A stretch of DNA of 64,000 bases, taken from the NCBI GenBank assembly GCA_028289345.1, contig JANQQL010000024.1, forward strand, positions 1 through 64,000, written 5' to 3'. The translations under genes and the position numbers were made by a program. This DNA is from Planctomycetota bacterium. GTDB lineage: Bacteria; Planctomycetota; B15-G4; SIAN01. The notes beneath the pieces are model-generated. The model ran no database searches, was not told the origin of the DNA, and saw nothing but the letters and a program-made list of their open reading frames with translations. How positions within the stretch are numbered: the stretch's first letter is position 1; each line of letters starts with the position of its first letter. Shown here piece by piece: positions 35,686 to 43,829 of this stretch.

Positions 35686-36615
35686 ATGCGTGGATCCACA
35701 AGGAAAACCATCTTTGCAGCACTCGTCCATTCCATGACATTCCTGACCTGCCTAGGCCAGGACACGAATCTGGGCATCTCTCCAACCGGGGCCCCCTACT
35801 CCCCTCCAATCGAACTGTATTCGAGAGGGAGCGGAAAGAAGTACCTGATCGCGAACGAGACACGTGTCATCGAATGCCAGGTCTACCCCGAAGAAGCGCT
35901 AGCTCGGTTCAGCATCTCCTATCGCAGCAATCCCGGTGACCGGTGGATCCACACCTCGGAGGCCGAAGGAACCAACCAGTACCTGACCGCCGCAGCAGCC
36001 GTGGCCCCGGACAAGCTCTACGTCGCCGGAACCAACAAGTACGGGGCAACAAGGATCAGGAAATGGCAGATCCGCGTGACCGATCACGGCCAGATCAGCG
36101 TTTCCAGAACCAGCGTCACGAGTGGCCGAAAGCTAACTCACATCAGAGCCATGGCGGTCTCGCCCAATGAAGACTTCCTCATCGCGCAGAACCATGAAAC
36201 CGGAACGGTCTATCGAATGGACTTGGAGTCATTCGAGCGACAAGATCTCATCACCTCTTCGATGAACCCCGACATCGTCCACTACGACAACATCGTCTAT
36301 CGAAAGCACGTCGATCACGGACACGCGTTTTTGATGACGGCGGGCTGGAGAAGCGGGCGAATGAATCCGGACACCGTCGAACTTCCAAAGATCATCCTTT
36401 GGGACAACGATCTCGACGGCTCGATAGAGCTTCAGGAGCTCGTCGACAACCAGGGTTTCGTCACTTTGGATCGATGGTCAGACGAGAAGTGGCAGCCCAC
36501 CAAAGACTTCATGCCGTGGATCCAGTCGCTGTATGCCGTTCCCGATGACTCTTCCACGCATCCCCCAAGAAGTCAGAACAAACACGAGGAGCCAGCGTCC
36601 ATCCAGAAGGATTGA
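35686..36615 (+). CDS. exported protein with an EF-hand-like loop
   Basis: A 309-residue protein with signal peptide (about 1-25). The middle section has beta-propeller-like strands (AVAPDKLYVAGTNKYG; RAMAVSPNEDFLIAQN). Near residue 245 the sequence DNDLDGSIELQE fits a calcium-binding EF-hand loop. No catalytic motif is visible. It is probably a secreted binding protein. A weak purine-rich site precedes the ATG. It stands alone, about 180 bases after the symporter. Confidence 0.7.
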   Translation: MRGSTRKTIFAALVHSMTFLTCLGQDTNLGISPTGAPYSPPIELYSRGSGKKYLIANETRVIECQVYPEEALARFSISYRSNPGDRWIHTSEAEGTNQYLTAAAAVAPDKLYVAGTNKYGATRIRKWQIRVTDHGQISVSRTSVTSGRKLTHIRAMAVSPNEDFLIAQNHETGTVYRMDLESFERQDLITSSMNPDIVHYDNIVYRKHVDHGHAFLMTAGWRSGRMNPDTVELPKIILWDNDLDGSIELQELVDNQGFVTLDRWSDEKWQPTKDFMPWIQSLYAVPDDSSTHPPRSQNKHEEPASIQKD

Positions 36616-36927
36616 CCACTCTCTTCATGGCACCGACTCCTTCCAGGCCGCCGAAGGAGCCTCGATCAGCCATCCGCGGCTCCTCTTCACCCGGCGGTGA
36701 CGACAACTCCTTTTCGCGACTTCTTCCGCGTCGCAACAAGAGTCACTTTCCCCCCGTACTTCCCCCGGGGAGAGCAAGTCCTGTCCCTTGACCTTTTCTT
36801 GATTCAGGAACCTCTCGACGCGCCGCCCTCAACGCTTAGCATCGTCCCTGGGAAGATCGTGATCTCGCCGAGTCCCAATCGCCAAGGAACGGTTGCTGAA
36901 CTCGGCTCTCGAGAGGAAGGAATCCCC
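36616..36927 (+). other. intergenic region upstream of the cytochrome gene
   Basis: About 310 bases. The long frame of the next gene opens at 36697, but the first 77 residues lack any family feature. GAGGAAGGA at 36912-36920 marks the real start. No repeat was seen. Confidence 0.45.
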
Positions 36928-39738
36928 ATGCTCCATCGAGTTCTGAGTTTGGTTGGCGCGGTTCTATTCAGCGGCGTCGCGAGTGCCCAAGACTCCTTCG
37001 TCAACTGGGAGAATCCCCACGTTCATCCGCTGGAGCTGACCAACAGTGGTGCGCGGCTGCTCGCCGTGAACACGGCGGATCACCGACTCGAAGTGTTCGA
37101 CGTCGTTGCCGACGGCATTGTTTGGGCAGACTCGGTCGCCGTTGGGATCGACCCGGTATCGGTGCGCGCTCGCACCAACAAAGAAGCCTGGGTCGTCAAT
37201 CACATCAGCGACAGTGTCAGCATCGTGCACTTGCCCTCCGGTCGAGTGAAGGCAACCTTGCTCACCGACGACGAACCCTGTGACGTCGTGTTCGCGGGAT
37301 CCCCTCAACGTGCATTCGTCACTTGCTCCCAGGCCAACACGGTGCTGGTCTTTGACCCTCAGAATCTGAATGCGGCTCCGACCCGACTCACCATCGACGC
37401 CGAAGACCCGCGAGCTCTTGCGGTGAGCCCAGACGGCAACACGGTGTACGCCGCGGTCTTCGAATCGGGCAACGGCTCGACGATCCTGGGTGGCGGACTC
37501 ACCATGGCGGGCGGCTCGCCTCCCAATGTCGTCAACGACCCCAGCGGTCCCTATGCAGGAGTCAACCCGCCGCCGAATGATGGCGCCGTGTTCGACCCGC
37601 CCGAGAACGGCAGTAACCCGGCCGCGCCCGCCGTCGGCTTGGTCGTGAAGAAGGATCCCGCCGGCAACTGGCTGGATGACAACGGCTCTGACTGGACGTC
37701 TTTGGTGTCGGGTGCCAACGCCGCGGCATCCGGACGAGTCGTCGGCTGGGATCTTCCGGACCGAGACCTGGCAATCATCGATGCGAACACCCTTGCAATC
37801 TCCTACACGTCACGACTGATGAACATGTGCATGGCCCTTGCCGTCAATCCGAACGACGGCAAGGTCAGCGTCATTGGGACCGACGCCACCAACGAAATTC
37901 GCTTCGAGCCGGTGCTGAAAGGCACGTTTCTGCGGGTGTTGGTTGCCTTGGTAGACGTCGGCGTCAGCAACACGGTGAAGGACCTCAATGACCACCTCTC
38001 CTATGCGACCTCGACCGTCGCCCAGACGGAACGAGACAAGTCACTGGGAGATCCGCGCGGTATGGTTTGGAACTCCGCAGGAACGCGCGCTTACATCACC
38101 GGCATGGGCAGCAACAACGTGATCGTCGTCGACGAAAACGGTGATCGGGCCGGCATCAATCCCACCATCGAGGTTGGCCAGGGCCCCACCGGCATCGCCC
38201 TGGACGAGGCGCGACAGCGCGCCTACGTGCTGAACAAGTTCGACGGCTCGATCTCGGTGATCGACACCATCGCAGAAATGGAGATCAGCCAGCGCAAGTT
38301 CTTCGACCCCACCCCGAAAGCCGTGACAACAGGCCGCCCTCACTTGTACGACACCCATCGCAATTCCGGCCTAGGACAGATTGCTTGCGCGTCCTGTCAC
38401 GTCGATGCGCGGATGGACCGACTCTCCTGGGACCTCGGGGATCCGGCAGGAGACATGAAGTCCGTGGCCGGTCAGAACCTGGCCGCAGGCATCCCCCAAC
38501 TGTCCGGGACCTTCGAGGACTTCCACCCGATGAAGGGTCCTATGCTGACTCAAACCATGCAGGACATCATTGGCAAGGAGCCTCATCACTGGCGCGGCGA
38601 CCGGGACGGACTGGAAGAGTTCGACGGCGCATTCATGGGCCTGCAAGGCGACGACACCATGCCGTCCTTGGCCGAGATGCAAGAGTTCGAGGCCTTTCTG
38701 GCGACGGTCCGTTTCCCGCCGAATCCCTTCCGGAACTTCGACAACACCCTGCCGGACGATCTCGAACTGACGGGACACTTCACCACCGGGCGCTTTGCTC
38801 CCGCCGGACAGCCGTTGCCGAACGGAGACGCGACCCGTGGCTTGGATCTGTATCGGCCCCCGAATCTGCTCGACACGGTTTCTTGCGCCACCTGCCACAC
38901 CCTTCCGACAGGCTTGGGCACGGACTACACCCTCTCCGGCTTCACTTACACGCCGATCTCTCCCGGCCCCAACGGCGAGCGTCATCACGCCCTCGTTCCC
39001 GTGGACGGTAGCACCAACGTGAGCATCAAGATTCCGCACTTGCGCAATCTCTACGACCGAGTTGGTTTCGAGACTACTCAGACTTCCAACAACGCGGGCT
39101 TCGGTTTCCTGCATGACGGCAGCGTCGATTCCCTCGCCCGCTTCCTCAGCGAACCGGTGTTCTCAGTCGCCAGCGACCAGGACGTGGCGGATCTGGTCGC
39201 GTTCATGTTGGCTTTCTCCGGATCCGACTTACCGCTCGGGGATCCAAGCGTTCTGCTGGAGCCACCGGGACCCCTTAGCAAAGACTCTCACGCGGCTGTC
39301 GGCAAGCAGACCACGGTTCGTGCCAACGGGAGCGCCCCGATCGAACAGGTCACGCTGATTGCGGCCATGCTGAGTTTGGCCGACGCAGGGGATGTGGCCG
39401 TGGTTGCCCATGGTCGTTGGAACGGCGAGGTCCGCGGCTACACCTACCTCGGCGGATCGGTGTTTCAGTCCGACCGTGCCGCGGAGACCATCAGTGCCGT
39501 GGGACTGTTCCAACGGGCCTGGCCCGGCACCGAAGTCACCTACACCGTGGTGCCCGTCGGCACGGAAACCCGCCTCGGCATCGACCGCGACGAAGACGGC
39601 TTCTTCGATCACGACGAAGTCGACGCCTGCTCCGACCCAGCCGATGCCCAGAGCGTGCCCGGTCCGGTCTGCCCGCTGCCCTACCCGCCGCCGGACATCT
39701 TCCTGCCAGTGAACCCAGGCGGACCCGGAGGTCCCTGA
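36928..39738 (+). CDS. exported beta-propeller / di-heme cytochrome c protein
   Basis: A 936-residue periplasmic protein with signal peptide (1-20). Residues about 25-450 form a YVTN-type beta-propeller (repeats such as DPRALAVSPDGNTVYAA and GPTGIALDEARQRAYVLNKF). Two c-type heme sites follow: CASCH at 487-491 and CATCH at 653-657. Between and after them the sequence resembles di-heme cytochrome c peroxidase/MauG-like electron-transfer domains (for example HDGSVDSLARFLSEPVF). Near the end IDRDEDGFFDHDEVD is a calcium-loop motif. It probably takes part in periplasmic electron transfer or an oxidation; the partner is unknown. Confidence 0.85.
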   Translation: MLHRVLSLVGAVLFSGVASAQDSFVNWENPHVHPLELTNSGARLLAVNTADHRLEVFDVVADGIVWADSVAVGIDPVSVRARTNKEAWVVNHISDSVSIVHLPSGRVKATLLTDDEPCDVVFAGSPQRAFVTCSQANTVLVFDPQNLNAAPTRLTIDAEDPRALAVSPDGNTVYAAVFESGNGSTILGGGLTMAGGSPPNVVNDPSGPYAGVNPPPNDGAVFDPPENGSNPAAPAVGLVVKKDPAGNWLDDNGSDWTSLVSGANAAASGRVVGWDLPDRDLAIIDANTLAISYTSRLMNMCMALAVNPNDGKVSVIGTDATNEIRFEPVLKGTFLRVLVALVDVGVSNTVKDLNDHLSYATSTVAQTERDKSLGDPRGMVWNSAGTRAYITGMGSNNVIVVDENGDRAGINPTIEVGQGPTGIALDEARQRAYVLNKFDGSISVIDTIAEMEISQRKFFDPTPKAVTTGRPHLYDTHRNSGLGQIACASCHVDARMDRLSWDLGDPAGDMKSVAGQNLAAGIPQLSGTFEDFHPMKGPMLTQTMQDIIGKEPHHWRGDRDGLEEFDGAFMGLQGDDTMPSLAEMQEFEAFLATVRFPPNPFRNFDNTLPDDLELTGHFTTGRFAPAGQPLPNGDATRGLDLYRPPNLLDTVSCATCHTLPTGLGTDYTLSGFTYTPISPGPNGERHHALVPVDGSTNVSIKIPHLRNLYDRVGFETTQTSNNAGFGFLHDGSVDSLARFLSEPVFSVASDQDVADLVAFMLAFSGSDLPLGDPSVLLEPPGPLSKDSHAAVGKQTTVRANGSAPIEQVTLIAAMLSLADAGDVAVVAHGRWNGEVRGYTYLGGSVFQSDRAAETISAVGLFQRAWPGTEVTYTVVPVGTETRLGIDRDEDGFFDHDEVDACSDPADAQSVPGPVCPLPYPPPDIFLPVNPGGPGGP

Positions 39739-39941
39739 CTCGCAACCATTCCGAAGGGGCCGAGGATCCCTGATGGATGGCTTCGCCGGGATCAATGAAT
39801 CCGGCCCTGCCGCCAATCGGTTGATGCGTCGTGGATTCCTCGAAGAGCCCGGCAACGAGAGCTGGCCGGGGAATGCTTGAATGACGCAGCTGTTCCTGCG
39901 GAGTCGAGCGTCGACGCACCCACAAGAGAGCTTCGTCAGCT

Positions 39942-39977
39942 CAGTCTGGGCCACGGCCGAGGTCGTGGCCCAGACTG
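39942..39977. repeat. perfect 14-base inverted repeat
   Basis: CAGTCTGGGCCACG and CGTGGCCCAGACTG around the eight-base loop GCCGAGGT. No T-run follows, so it is not a standard intrinsic terminator in either direction. Confidence 0.95.
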
Positions 39978-39993
39978 TTGCTGCGGCAACAGT
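39974..39993. repeat. second hairpin, adjacent to the first
   Basis: ACTGTTGC-TGCG-GCAACAGT, an eight-base stem that shares its first four bases with the end of the preceding inverted repeat, so the two structures compete or stack. Confidence 0.9.
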
Positions 39994-40097
39994 TCTTCGA
40001 GGGTCCTGACCGCGAAATGAAATTCAGGGGCTGTCTGAAGGTTGCCAGGAGTTCCTGTCGCACAGGGAAACGACCCCTTCTCCCGTGGAGCGTTCCA

Positions 40098-41210
40098 ATG
40101 ATTGCGACGATGACCGCTGTGTTTCTGACTACGACATCTCTGGCGGCGACAACCCTGCCTTCTGCAGAGCTGGCTTTGAAGGGACTCGACCCGGTGATGC
40201 TTTGCGAAGGCAAGGAGATCCCAGGGCGCGCCGACCTGGAGGAATCTCGAGGGCCCTACACCTACCGCTTCTCCGAGACCAAGAACCGAGCGCGCTTCCT
40301 CGATGATCCGGAGCGCTGGGGAATCCAATGGGGTGGTCGTTGCGCACGCATGGGGCCCCTGAGCGGCGCCGGTAGCCCGAACCGTTGGACGGTTCACCGG
40401 GGACGCATCTATCTGTTTGCGTCGGACGGCTGCCGCGAAGGATTTCTCTCGAAACCCGAGATCTTCATCGTGGAAACGCAGGAGCCAACGTCGGTCACGG
40501 AAGCATCGCGCATCGCCGGACTCGAGTGGATCGGACGTGCGGTGGGTGCCCATGGAGGAGTTGCCGCCATCGATGCGGTGCATGGACTCCGACTCGTCGC
40601 CGAGAACAGCGACAGCGATTGGAGCCATCGACTCGAACAAGTCATCACGAAAGATGGCGGGTTGATGCGCTGTTCCACGTGGACCCCGCCGACTCCAGAG
40701 CAATCCGTGCACGACACAAAGTGGGTTCTATCCAACGACACGGCTTTCCTTGACGAAGGAGACACGGCCTTCGAGTTGACCAGCCCGGCCCAGCTCGAAG
40801 ACTTGCGACGCTTCTGCCTGCGCGAACCCCTCGCGTTTCTCTGGGCCCGCAACAAGTCGGAATTTGTCGCGGAGTACCGGGGTCCGGGAGAACTGAATGA
40901 CCAGTCGGTGGAGAACGTGGGGGTTCACTGGCGCGGACTGACCACCACCCTGCACCTCGAACCAGAATCGGGAAAAATCCTGGGCCTGTCTTGGCGGGGG
41001 CGTGCCGGCGAAGGAGTGACTCGCACGTTCACCGAACAGTTCACCGAATGGGAGCAGGCCCGCGGGGTGCTCGTCCCCCTCCAGCGTCGCACGCTCACTG
41101 GCAACAAGGAGATCCCGGGGTCGTTCACGGCTTGGCAAGCCGTGGAGTTGCTCGACCGGGTCCCGGAGACGACATTCCGGGGAATCCAGTCTCTCGAAAC
41201 CGGCGAATAA
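40098..41210 (+). CDS. exported YHS-domain protein with LolA-like C-terminal domain
   Basis: A 370-residue protein with signal peptide (1-17). Residues about 22-85 match the YHS pattern (LALKGLDPVMLCEGKEIPG, then a YTYRFS strand, FLDDPERWGIQWGGRCARM), a small domain of metal-binding and copper-related proteins. After it, WIGRAVGAHGGVAAIDAVHGLRL begins a domain that resembles the LolA/outer-membrane lipoprotein-sorting half-barrel, continuing to the C-terminus. A similar half-barrel starts the hydrolase at 57911-59647. Function unknown; periplasmic metal or lipid handling is possible. GGAG upstream and the signal peptide support ATG 40098. Confidence 0.75.
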   Translation: MIATMTAVFLTTTSLAATTLPSAELALKGLDPVMLCEGKEIPGRADLEESRGPYTYRFSETKNRARFLDDPERWGIQWGGRCARMGPLSGAGSPNRWTVHRGRIYLFASDGCREGFLSKPEIFIVETQEPTSVTEASRIAGLEWIGRAVGAHGGVAAIDAVHGLRLVAENSDSDWSHRLEQVITKDGGLMRCSTWTPPTPEQSVHDTKWVLSNDTAFLDEGDTAFELTSPAQLEDLRRFCLREPLAFLWARNKSEFVAEYRGPGELNDQSVENVGVHWRGLTTTLHLEPESGKILGLSWRGRAGEGVTRTFTEQFTEWEQARGVLVPLQRRTLTGNKEIPGSFTAWQAVELLDRVPETTFRGIQSLETGE

Positions 41211-41317
41211 TCCGTGCAGTGACAAGGGTCGTGGGATGAAATCGACCTCCACGATTCACGGATTCTTGCCGGGTAGTTCTCGCGAGTGACCGGCAACACG
41301 AGAGACAGGGAGAAGCC

Positions 41318-41602
41318 ATGAAAGCAATGTGGAAGGGAGCGGTGATCGCTCAGAGCGATCGAACCGTCGAACTCGAAGGGAATCAGTACTTTCCTCCCGA
41401 CTCGGTTCGCCAGGAGTATCTGAAAGCGAGTTCGACCACCTCGGATTGTCCGTGGAAAGGGACGGCGAACTACTACACCATTTCGGTCGAGGGAGAAGAG
41501 AACGGGGACGCGGCCTGGTACTACGCCACTCCCAAGGAAGCCGCTGCCGAGATCAAGGGCCACGTCGCGTTCTGGCGAGGGGTGGAAGTGGTCAAGGACT
41601 AA
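41318..41602 (+). CDS. DUF427 family protein
   Basis: A 94-residue cytoplasmic protein of the DUF427 family: start MKAMWKGAVIAQSDRTVEL, then NQYFPPDSV, the central SDCPWKGTANYYTI and final VAFWRGVEVVKD all fit. The family is widespread, has a small beta-barrel structure and no assigned reaction. A GGGAG lies before the ATG. A hairpin follows the stop codon. Confidence 0.93.
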   Translation: MKAMWKGAVIAQSDRTVELEGNQYFPPDSVRQEYLKASSTTSDCPWKGTANYYTISVEGEENGDAAWYYATPKEAAAEIKGHVAFWRGVEVVKD

Positions 41603-41625
41603 GAAGGCTTCGACAACTGCGAACA

Positions 41626-41648
41626 ACGGGGAGCATTCGCTGCCCCGT
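41626..41648 (+). terminator. hairpin after the DUF427 gene
   Basis: ACGGGGAGC-ATTC-GCTGCCCCGT: nine base pairs with one bulged G, starting 24 bases after the stop. There is no T-run, so terminator function is tentative. Confidence 0.45.
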
Positions 41649-41980
41649 CCCGCACCTCCTCGTGACAAATGCTTCCACCAACCTTGGCATTTTCTCTGAC
41701 CCTTCCGAATGGAACGTGCCGGGCACGGTTCGAGACGAAGCCGACGGCCGACGTGACTTCCTCTCATGGGTGACTTTCGAGTGAGCGAAAGCTAGTTTGG
41801 CGATTCGTAAGTGAAGCTCACTGTCAGGGATGCTCTGCGTCACTGGTGGCCCGACGAACAGCCCGAGAAATGTCGATGCACCAATGGTCGGATGCATCGA
41901 TGAATGTCGTCTGTCAGTCGACTCACCAAGGACGCTCGTCGTGAATTGACGACCGCGCCCGCCGAAGATGGAAGGCACCC
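41649..41980 (+). other. intergenic region with an operator-like palindrome
   Basis: About 330 bases without a gene. TCGATGCA-(12 bases)-TGCATCGA at 41873-41900 is a perfect eight-base inverted repeat about 80 bases before the next start codon, a geometry typical of a dimeric repressor site. Confidence 0.5.
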
Positions 41981-42751
41981 ATGAGCGGTGCAACGAGAAG
42001 AACGCTTCCCTCTGCCTTCCTCTGGGCCCAATCAATCTCGCTTTCCGTCTCCCTGCTGTTCGCCGCCACCCCTCCGACGTCGCCCGCTCTCCCACAAGTA
42101 TGGCCGGAGTTCTGGACCGAAGCGAAGTTCCTCGAACCCGATGCGGCCGCGATCTTGAAAGGCGCGAACCGGATGCTCGAGTTCGCGCTCATCCATCCAG
42201 AGACGCTGGAACTCCAAGATCCGGAGAGGGAAGACTTCGTGGCCGTCGAGTTCTCGGAACCAACCGAGAGTTGGCGAACTCGCCTCTCGGTCTTCGGTCT
42301 CCAAACTCCCGGAGCCGCGCGGGACGTTTCCATCTTGGCCCACTGGAATCGCCCCGGATCTCCTCAGTGTCGGGTGCTGATCCAGGAACTCGGTCAAGAC
42401 TACTGCACGTTTCAGATCGAGTTGTCTCGGCAGCTGACGCCGGAAGAACTCGCGGTCCAAAGCGAGCGGGGCTCCTTCGTGCCAGATGCCGAGGATCTCA
42501 GCGGGGAGCCGAGTCGGAAACCGTCGCTGGGATCGATTCGGCACTTGATCGTGCTCACGGGCAACACAGACGACACTCTTCTGGAACGGGAGGAATTCTG
42601 GGAAACCAGGAACGGGCGCATCCCCCGCGATTCCCTGGAAGCGTCCCGACTCGGGGTCGATCGACGGCTCGTCACTGCCGAAGTTCAACGGCTGTGGAGC
42701 AACCTCAGCGATCGCATGGAAGCACTCTGGGGATCGCTCGAATGGAAATGA
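41981..42751 (+). CDS. exported protein of unknown function
   Basis: A 256-residue protein with a signal peptide (about 1-29). The rest is acidic and mixed, with two cysteines (CRVLIQELGQDYC), and no recognised motif. GGAAGG upstream supports the ATG. The next gene is encoded on the same strand 106 bases later and has a similar character, so the two may form an operon of envelope proteins. Confidence 0.65.
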   Translation: MSGATRRTLPSAFLWAQSISLSVSLLFAATPPTSPALPQVWPEFWTEAKFLEPDAAAILKGANRMLEFALIHPETLELQDPEREDFVAVEFSEPTESWRTRLSVFGLQTPGAARDVSILAHWNRPGSPQCRVLIQELGQDYCTFQIELSRQLTPEELAVQSERGSFVPDAEDLSGEPSRKPSLGSIRHLIVLTGNTDDTLLEREEFWETRNGRIPRDSLEASRLGVDRRLVTAEVQRLWSNLSDRMEALWGSLEWK

Positions 42752-42857
42752 AGCACGCGAAGGTCCGCGGCCAAGCTGCTCCAGAGATATCCGCGAGTCT
42801 GTGGGTCACAGGGCAACAGGCTGAACAAGCGGCCTCTGTTCCTCACGGACCGGGCTG

Positions 42858-43829
42858 ATGCAAGAGAACCCACGGCGAAAAGGCATCGGGCTCGCAGTAC
42901 TCTTCCTTCTTGGGTTGGTCGGCGTCGCCACGTGGTTCTTGATCACCGAGAGGGCGCCCTCTTCTTCAGAGCCCTCTTCTTCAGAACGGAAGAGAAACTC
43001 ACTGGAGCGGGCCAGAGACTCATTCGCTGCTGCGCCGCCGTCGACGGGCGCCAACGGTCCAGTGGGTTCGACACCGCCTCCCGCCGCATCGACGGAGTCC
43101 CTTTCTCCGCCCGACCCGGCTCCCCCCCTCACCGGATCGCGAACCGACACGAGCGAGCCAGCGTTCGATCTCGAAAACCCGGACTATTCGCAACTCCTGC
43201 TGGCCGTCTTGGACACCGCGGCCCGCATGATCGCCGAGGACGAGATCGTTCCCGGCTCGTTTCGTTCGACTCGCGATTCTTGGACAGATCCGATGCGCGA
43301 ACTGGCCGGGGAGATTCCAACCAAATGGGAACGATCCTGGATCTTGCGAAGAGACGGCGGCGAATGGGGTTGTTTCTTGAAGCAAGTCAGAGATCGCCCA
43401 TCGAATGAGCCGCGGGTCGACTGGCTCAGCCTAGAGGCTCCGTGGTACTCGGACCAATCCGGACGCGAGAATCTGTTCGCCACCCAGGTTGGCAACATCG
43501 GGGGAATCTCCATGACTCGAGCGGCGGAGAATCAGTCTCTGACTCTGGACTTCGAGGATGAGGAAACTCACTCCGGTTTTGTGATCAATGCAATTCTGGA
43601 ATGGCAAGCGAGCCGGGAGATGCTTTCTAACGTGGCCTCCGCCAATCTGCCCGGCCCCATGAGGTACCAAGCGTGGGATCGACAGTTGCAAGTTCGCACC
43701 GTTGACGGACCCACGGTTCAGAAGCTGACCTCGGAACAAGCGAAGGAAGTGAGCGACGCGAGACGCAGGGTTCTCGATGCGGCCCAAAGTCGTTTCCAGC
43801 GACTGATCAGTCGCTGTCCGGTCCGCTGA
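42858..43829 (+). CDS. membrane-anchored protein with Ser/Pro-rich linker
   Basis: A 323-residue protein. One transmembrane helix at 10-30 (GIGLAVLFLLGLVGVATWFLI) follows a basic start, so the body faces the periplasm. A linker of about 70 residues rich in Ser, Pro and Thr leads to a C-terminal domain with no known motif. Its 3' end overlaps the convergent lipase-maturation-factor gene by 23 bases. No Shine-Dalgarno sequence is seen at the ATG. Confidence 0.65.
   Translation: MQENPRRKGIGLAVLFLLGLVGVATWFLITERAPSSSEPSSSERKRNSLERARDSFAAAPPSTGANGPVGSTPPPAASTESLSPPDPAPPLTGSRTDTSEPAFDLENPDYSQLLLAVLDTAARMIAEDEIVPGSFRSTRDSWTDPMRELAGEIPTKWERSWILRRDGGEWGCFLKQVRDRPSNEPRVDWLSLEAPWYSDQSGRENLFATQVGNIGGISMTRAAENQSLTLDFEDEETHSGFVINAILEWQASREMLSNVASANLPGPMRYQAWDRQLQVRTVDGPTVQKLTSEQAKEVSDARRRVLDAAQSRFQRLISRCPVR

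Larger units (their letters stand above)
39739..40097 (+). other. intergenic region with twin hairpins
   Basis: A gap of about 360 bases between two co-directed genes. The hairpins listed separately at 39942-39977 and 39974-39993 are its only obvious content. GTGGAGCG before 40098 serves the YHS gene. Confidence 0.6.
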
